Of a stretch of DNA of 64,000 nucleotides, positions 57,651-64,000 are shown in pieces; position 1 is the stretch's first letter; every line of letters begins with the position of its first letter. The notes beneath the pieces are model-generated. The model was not told the DNA's origin and did no database searches. It saw only the letters and a program-made list of their open reading frames with translations. The DNA is from Bufo bufo (Eukaryota > Chordata > Amphibia > Anura > Bufonidae). Both the position numbers and the translations under genes were made by a program. The stretch lies in contig NC_053393.1 in assembly GCF_905171765.1 (NCBI RefSeq), positions 191,731,921-191,795,920 of the forward strand, in the 5' to 3' direction.

Positions 57651-57839
57651 CACCATTAGTTAAAAACCCACCAAGAGAACACCTTTTGGTTCAAAATATA
57701 TTTTTTCTTATTTTCCTCCTCAAAAACCTGTATGTCTTATGGACAGGTGCGTCTTATAGGGCGAAAAATACGGTAATACAAACCATGTAAAGCAGAATTT
57801 GAAAAATTCCATCAATCCATACTGGAAAAGGGTCTTTGA

Positions 57840-58124
57840 AAGGGGTATTCCCATCTCAGTATGCTCAGCTATTTTCAGAAATCCTGTACCAATGAATGGA
57901 GAGCCCAACACGCAGGCACGGCCACCTCTCCATTCACCGAAATCAGGCTGCCGGAAAAAGTTTGATAATTTTTTGAACTCGCATAGCAGTGAATGGAGGG
58001 TGGGCGCGCATGCTCAGCTGCTCTCCCTTCACTATGAGTGGGCTGTTATGAAGGCGAGAGCGGGTCTGACATTGATGGCATATCCTGGTGATATGCCATC
58101 AATGTCTGAGATGGGAACACCCCT
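57840..58124. mobile_element. MITE, AAGGGGTATTCCCATCTCA ends
   Basis: AGGGGTATTCCCATCTCAG and the inverted CTGAGATGGGAACACCCCT are flanked by TTGA on the left and TTAA on the right. The inner hairpin is TGATGGCATATC/GATATGCCATCA. Confidence 0.7.
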
Positions 58125-58129
58125 TTAAA

Positions 58130-59878
58130 CTCAGTATGCAAATAAATACAAAATAGAATTAGGCTCATGTCAATGTTTAGTTTCCTGTTTCTGTTCTTCT
58201 CATTCGTCAGAAGAACATAAAGCAAACAAAAAAAAAAGGATTCTTTATGGTTGCTAATGTCTGGAATATAGTAGCGCTATATAAGTGCATAAAATAAATA
58301 AATAATTTTGAGCATCTGTTATGTTCATTTTGCATCCGTTTTACCCATTTCCAATCTGAGATCCTTTATTTTAGAGGGAAGAAAAAGTCTTTCCATTTAT
58401 AAAGGAAGTAACTCAAATTATCGTAGTATGTAAATTGATTTCTATATATGCAATATCATGATATGACTGAGTGGGTTCACCTTTGTTTTTACAGAAAATC
58501 TTAATAATTCATAATTCACTTTATTTTTACTTTTCAAAAAAATTGCCTGGGATTTAGTATCAAGAACTTAATATGTAGTCATTGGTATTCTTTTCAAACC
58601 AAGTGGAAATGTCTGATGTAGCTCTCTGGATGGCCTACTATTGAAATACATGGCAATATTATCAGCACGTACAGTAAATCTACAGTAGCACTGATCGCTC
58701 GGTACCTAAGATATAATTAATGCAAGTACCCTTGAGAATTTCAGCAGTCTTTTATATCAGGTGTTGACACACAAAGGCTCAATACATATTTTTGCTATTA
58801 TAAAGAAATTACATGCTACACGTTCCCAAAAGCTTTTGTTCCAAAATGTCAATATACTGCATCACAGCGGAGAAAGAAAAGATAATAGAAAATAGGATTT
58901 CTCTAGAATCTTTTCCAAGGTTTGTCATGTCTTTAAAAGTCACAATGCTTCATTTCATACTTGACACGATGAAAGAAATGTCTTCTAGAAAATAATCACC
59001 AGCAAGGACACGGTTGCTTAACGCCCTCTCCACCCCCTTTTACAGCTGCCGATCAGCTGTTTGAGAGGGCAGCAGCTGCTCGACTTTGATCCGAATTTCA
59101 GGGAAAATACAAATACATGCTCACCTCATCCATTTGCTTGCGGAAATGCCATCGCGGCCATCTTGATTGAAGAAAATGCACCAAATCTCTTGCGCGCTGA
59201 TGTCACCACGTCATCAAGCTGGCCGGGTGCAGTGACATTATCAGTCGTCACGTCAGCACACGCGAGATTTAGCATGTTTTCTTCAATCAAGACGGCGTCT
59301 CCACAACGGATGAGGTCAGTATGTACCGTACTTTTTTTTAAACCCCGGATTAACACCTGAAAGGCCTCAATGTGACTGTCAGATGTCATAATCAGCATTG
59401 AACGCAACATATAAGGGGTTCAATGATGGGGGGAGTGGCACGATCACCGCTCCCCATCTTTGTACCCGCTACATACAATGGAATGCGATTCATGACGAAG
59501 TAATTCGTAACAAATCGAATTTCTTTGTGAACTTCGTCAAAGCAGTTGAATCAAATTTTTGATAACTTTGCTCATCTCTAAAAATGTCAATCCATAATAG
59601 AGATACAAGGTTTAGAAATGAAAATATATATCACAAATGCAGTACAACATGTGAAAAACATTCAATGCCTTTAATACTCTAAGGGGTTGGAAAAAAACAA
59701 AAAAAAATATAGTAGCAACATCTGTGATGTAATTCTGGTACACCTTGCTAAATGAGTCTCCTTCAATTGCTATACTACTGCCTACCAAGTGCTGGGATAT
59801 TGACTGTAAATATTTCTAAATATATATATATATACACTTATACCATAGACTGCAATAGAATGCTATTACAGTCTATGG
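58130..59878. other. Intron with one short foldback
   Basis: At about 59150-59300 GGCCATCTTGATTGAAGAAA and TTTCTTCAATCAAGACGGC form an inverted pair. Otherwise AT-rich, with a 'gtagcgctatataagtgcataaaataaataa' retroposon-tail-like piece at about 58271-58303. No gene. Confidence 0.4.
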
Positions 59879-60036
59879 CAGGGATCAGCAATCTCCGGCA
59901 CTCCAGGTGTTGTGAAACTACATCTCCCATCATGCACAGTTGCTTGGCTGTTCTCTGAACTCCCCCAGAAGTGAAAGGAGCATGCTGGGAGTTGTAGTTT
60001 CACAACAGCTGGAGTGCTGAAGATTGCTGATCCCTG
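59879..60036. mobile_element. hAT MITE with perfect 8-bp duplication
   Basis: The ends CAGGGATCAGCAATCTCC and inverted TGAAGATTGCTGATCCCTG are flanked by GTCTATGG (59871-59878 and 60037-60044). Arms contain GTTGTGAAACTAC/GTAGTTTCACAAC. Non-coding. Confidence 0.9.
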
Positions 60037-60329
60037 GTCTATGGGATTTTGACAGGCATTTTATGAAAGAGTTTGTCCGGGCTTTTAATATTGATGACCT
60101 ATCCTCAGGCCCAGACAACCCGTATAAGCCCTGCCACTGGTAGAGCTTAACATGCACCTTACTAAGGCATGTCTGTGAGCCTTCGCGGGGCCCCAGGATG
60201 CCACAGAAACTGAATGGAACCCTACAATTTTACTGATGATGCTCTGATTGGAGAACAGAGGTGTTCCACCCTCTGTGTAACCCATCATATTTCATGGTTG
60301 CCATTGACACAGCATCTGAGTGGTTCGAT

Positions 60330-60476
60330 CAGGGACGGGCAAACTGCGGCTCTCAAGCTGTTGTAAAACTACAACTCCCAGTATGCTCAGTGTGCCTAAA
60401 GCTATCAGCCTACAGCAGGGCTTGATGGGATTTGTAGTTTTACAACAGCTGGAGAGCCGCAGTTTGCCCATCACTG
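60330..60476. mobile_element. hAT MITE, CAGTGATGGGCAAACTGC-like ends
   Basis: The ends CAGGGACGGGCAAACTGCGG and CCGCAGTTTGCCCATCACTG are inverted, with flanking 8-mers GGTTCGAT and GGTTAGAT (one mismatch). Arms share GTAAAACTACAACTCCC with its complement, so it is related to the 59879 MITE. Confidence 0.88.
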
Positions 60477-60489
60477 GGTTAGATGACCG

Positions 60490-62930
60490 GAATCAGCATT
60501 ATGTTTATTAGCTATCAAAATAATTTTTTTAACATTTTTTTACATAATACACACATTATATTTTGACAAATTTTATTTTTTTGATTTATTTGGTGTCTCG
60601 TTTCAAGTGAATGGGGCGACATAATATCTGTCACTAAAAAAAGCTCTGGGGGACATTTCATTTTTTAAAATTACTTTTCCACTATAACTGAGGCAACTAA
60701 AGGAGCCCTAGTTACAAGGAAAAACAGTCCCCGTGGAACCATTTTACGCAGGCAGAATTGATCTCTGCGATCCTTGAGATGGGTCCATTGTTGGGTCCAA
60801 TAGCCCTTTTCCTCTATTCACCATGTAGTGCTCATTTAGTGGTATATACCAAGAAAGGGAGAAGACAGATGTGACAATAGGCTGGTTCTGTCTTCTCAAT
60901 GGGATCCCTGGCTGTCACTGACATCGACCCACCTTGCTTGCAGGATCTTTCTTCCCACAATGTACATGAAAGGCAGGCCAAATTTTAAGCCTTGCACCAA
61001 AACATTCACATATCAACCCAGGTTAGCTGTAGATGTTAGGCATGGTTGCTATACATACTGAAATTATTATTCTAACCAATTTAGCAATGCATTGACTTAA
61101 AACACTTCTTAGTAACTGATCAGAATTATTTCCATTGTAATTATCCTTTCACTTATGACCACATGATGTACAGTGGACTAGATTTTTGTGCCTTGACCAT
61201 GAATTATGGGGAAGAAACTGTATGGTAAATTTAATGCAAATTAAGGATAGGGACCAAGGAATGCATCGAGCCCACAATGTTCTTGCACAAGGGCCCTCCG
61301 CCAGTTTTGAACTATAATACTACTGCACAACACGGGCTGAACAGAGAAGAGATGGATTTGACACAGGGAAGAATTAGGAATAAAGGAATGATCATTTGGA
61401 CACAATATAAATTATGAAGGAATTAAAGGATGATTATTTAACCATATTATGAATTATAAGTGAATGTAGAGACAATTACTTGCCCACAATTAGAATTATA
61501 AGGAAATAAAAGAACGGTTACTGGGCCACAAAATGACTTATGAGAAAATAAAGGGAACGGTTAGTGGGCCACAAAATGAATTATAAAGGAATGAAAAAAT
61601 AAATTATGAACAGAAAACGATGAACAGGCTAAATTAAGAAATTAATTCCACAATACTAATTATTTTGCGCGAAGGGATTATTAAAATGTTATACTTAATT
61701 AGAACACATGAGTTCCAAAAAATAAGCAAAATATTAACCCACTTTATTGGGAGGCTCATGCCTGGCATTCCCCCCGACATGCCTTTCAGCATGCTTGCCT
61801 TCATCTATGTAAACATATTCTGCATTTCTGCTTTTTGTTGCCATGTCGGCTTTACAGTATGTCTATAGACATGGTTTAGATAAGGGGCGCACAGCAAGCA
61901 GGCCTGCAGAGCCACAGTTTGCTTCCCCCATCTTCCTGGACAGAAACACAGTGATCGTTTGCCTGTGCGAACAGCTGCGTTACTGAGCGCAGTGCCACCG
62001 TACAGTGCTGGATTACTGCTCTTGCAATCTAGCACGAGCAGGTTGACCGCACAACCGGTCACTGACAGACGGAGACTCAAAGAAGAACACAGAAGCAGTT
62101 TATTATCACTTCTGCCTTCTCCTAGGCTTGGCACATAGCGCTCAATGGGTGATGTACAGTGAATAGAGGAAGCAGCTATGCTGCTCCCACTATTGGACCT
62201 GGTGATCACATTATCGCCACATGTCTCGGAGGCAGAGCATATCTGCAGGGTCTTAGAAGACCCTGATCAGCTCTGCCTGTGTGTAATATAGCCACTTGTA
62301 ACTGGAGTTCCTTTGAATGCCCCAGTTACAGTGGAAAAAGTGCACAAAAAAAAAGTGTCCCCCAGAGGGGAAATATCATGTGCCAAGAATTAAGTAAAAA
62401 AAAAACAACACATATTAAAATACAAATAAAATAAAAACACCCACACCAACTAAAACTCACCATTATCACCTCTTGGAGAACAGATGTGTCAAAAATAAAT
62501 GTGAACAAAGTAAAAAATAAAAAAAAATGCCCTTGTTAGGAATGCATTATGTGGGAAAAATAAATATAAAAAAAAATACAAAAATAAATAAAAATACCTA
62601 CGCCAACAGTAACCATCGCCTAAGTCACCCCAAATTTATACATATTATATTTCAAAACGACCAATTTATTTTTGTCAGTTTGCATTTGTAAAGAATAAGT
62701 ACATATAGTTTGACAGTTTTTTTTACAATTTTCTTGCCGTTTTCCCCAAGTAAAACGAAAAAACAAAAAAAAGCATTAAAAATCCCTGTGTCAGGTAAAA
62801 AAATAAAAAGCTACAAACATTGAACCACCATTTTTGGTAAATCAGAAAAAAGTTGATAAACGAGCAATAACTTGTATGTCGGCTGATTTGCATTTTTCAT
62901 AAGAATGAAAGATGCAGTTATAGGCAGCAA
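60490..62930. other. Intron, no gene
   Basis: AT-rich sequence. At about 61400-61600 a diverged tandem repeat of roughly 65 bp carries GGGCCACAAAATGA and TTATAAGG/AATAAA motifs. Short open frames have no family signature. Confidence 0.4.
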
Positions 62931-63678
62931 CATACCTCCCAACCATTCTGGACAGTCCCAGATTTAGGTGGCTGTACCACAGTCCTGGGACGGCTGAGGT
63001 ATGTCTTGCTTTAAGCTATATCCACATCCTGAGGTTGCTAATACAGTTGAATGCAAAAGTGAAGCAGAGAGCCATCAACTCACTGCTTCAACATGTACCA
63101 GCCTGCATTCCCCAAAAGATAAGATACTGAGACACATTGCAGGCCGGGGAATCCGCCTATGAACTCCTTCTGCACAGTCCAGCAGGGGTTAATTATCATT
63201 GCATCGTACAGTTCCTGCTAGGGAGCGCAGGATGTGCTCCAATCATTAGGGGAATGCGGCTAGGTGAGCATTACCGTTTTTATTACTGTAAGGGCACAAT
63301 GTGGACTACTGTTTGGGGAACAATGTGGACTTAACTACTGTCTGGAGTACAATGTAGACATAACTACTCTGTGGGGGCACAAAGGAGGCATAACTGCTGT
63401 GTGTGGATAACAATGTGGGCATAACTGCTGTGTGGGGGCACAAATGGGTATAACCACTGTGTGGAGGTACAAAGAGGGCAGCACTACGGTGTGGGGGGCA
63501 CAAACGGGTTACAATTACTATGTAAGGGCACTAAAGGGAGTGAATGGAATTTGGTGTTTATAGATAGGCATTGGGTGGAGTTAGAGGCATCACTTAGTAT
63601 AAGAAAGAATTGCTGTGGCGTGCTTAATGTGCTGCTGCTATTGTCTCTCCTTGGGCTTTTCAGACGTTGGGAGGTATG
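62931..63678. mobile_element. Non-autonomous element with minisatellite, 8-bp duplication
   Basis: The ends CATACCTCCCAAC and GTTGGGAGGTATG are inverted. Flanking GGCAGCAA (62923-62930) and GGCAGCAC (63679-63686) differ at one base. A degraded minisatellite (63290-63530, unit about 32 bp with GGGGGCACAAA and GGCATAACTACTGTGTG) lies inside. An 8-bp duplication points to hAT. Confidence 0.75.
63290..63530 (+). repeat. Degraded minisatellite, about 32-bp unit
   Basis: Around seven copies with ACTACTGT..GGGG(C/A)ACAATG. The ACTACTGTGTGGGGG-like core resembles the minisatellite at 3205-4975. Confidence 0.8.
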
Positions 63679-64000
63679 GGCAGCACATCTCTCTGTGTAA
63701 GCAAGGATGTGGTGCCGATATAATCAACAGAACTGAATGAGGGAGCAATGACTGCAATCATTTCTTCACCATTTTTACCCCGTGTAATAGGGCGATGCTG
63801 ATCGATATTTTTTCTGGCCCCCCCGAAACAGAACAAAGTGACAATGCGGCCTTCAGACCAAAAAAGGTTGTGCACTCCTGGTTTAGATGATTGATGTTTT
63901 TTTTTAGAGCCTACTGCTAATGAGGTCTGTAGCCGACATATATTCCTCCGGCTTTAGTACTATTGCATATATGTATATGTTATTACATCTGCTGCAGGTG

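Larger units (their letters stand above)
56527..57773. mobile_element. Minisatellite-bearing element, CCGTATTTTTC ends
   Basis: The termini CCGTATTTTTCC and GGCGAAAAATACGG are inverted, with TA on both sides (56525-56526 and 57774-57775). Inward are ATAAGATGCAC and GTGCGTCTTATAGGGC. It contains a hairpin of CCCC/GGGG at 56560-56575, a large palindrome (about 56695-57250), and a minisatellite (57295-57650) of the same unit as 39390-40620 but inverted. It is thus a second member of the 38812-41452 family. Confidence 0.82.

Noticed and set aside
58271..58303. Possible retroposon 3' tail (GCGCTATATAAG.. AATAAATAAATAA)
   Set aside because: The similarity is limited to a short tail. No body of a LINE or SINE could be traced upstream.
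36955..64000. Search for upstream neto1 CUB1 exons
   Set aside because: No stretch with CUB1-like residues and suitable GT/AG borders was recognised. The exons may be outside the window or overlooked by eye.

Overview
The window looks like a piece of an anuran (frog or toad) nuclear genome. Basis: three exons of a vertebrate neural gene, introns crowded with short foldback elements whose ends (for example GGCCTCATGCACAC) I associate with frog genomes, Penelope-like and hAT elements, and (GATA)n arrays. Species is not determinable from sequence alone. No RNA gene, CRISPR array or bacterial-type operon is visible.

Host gene: the minus strand carries three consecutive exons of neto1 (a neuropilin and tolloid-like transmembrane protein, auxiliary subunit of kainate-type glutamate receptors). 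They are a 42-nt linker exon (36913-36954), the first CUB2 exon (36390-36517) and the second CUB2 exon (1428-1656). All have canonical GT/AG borders and compatible phases. Introns are 395 bp (holding a GATA array) and 34,733 bp. Positions 36955-64000 are presumably the next upstream intron and 1-1427 the next downstream intron.

The 34.7-kb intron is almost wholly transposon. From 2176 to about 11,285 lies a decayed BED-finger hAT element, itself invaded by a minisatellite-bearing hAT (2816-5081) and a probable LTR (about 7,200-8,340). From 13,898 to 36,310 lies a head-to-head Penelope-like (PLE) inverted dimer. Its left arm was split by a 13.4-kb BED-type hAT (14525-27881, perfect 8-bp target duplication). 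That hAT holds an intact Tc1/mariner element (14873-16435, 338-aa DD37E transposase) and a TTF/ZMYM1-like hAT (16802-23162). The latter holds four further insertions. Its right arm was split by a 2.4-kb foldback (30836-33257) and a minisatellite-bearing hAT (34424-36005). Nesting thus reaches host intron > PLE > hAT > hAT > MITE/retroposon, and the two PLE arms act as each other's empty-site controls.

Upstream of the exons (37-64 kb) is a field of foldback/MITE elements, several carrying minisatellites, plus one younger hAT transposase (49114-51968) broken by only two obvious stops. Three hammerhead-ribozyme-like motifs occur in PLE-type sequence (32397, 34159, and 50537 on minus). The most interesting themes are the nested dimer, the intact DD37E transposon, the ribozyme-like motifs and the recurrent packaging of G-rich minisatellites inside non-autonomous transposons.
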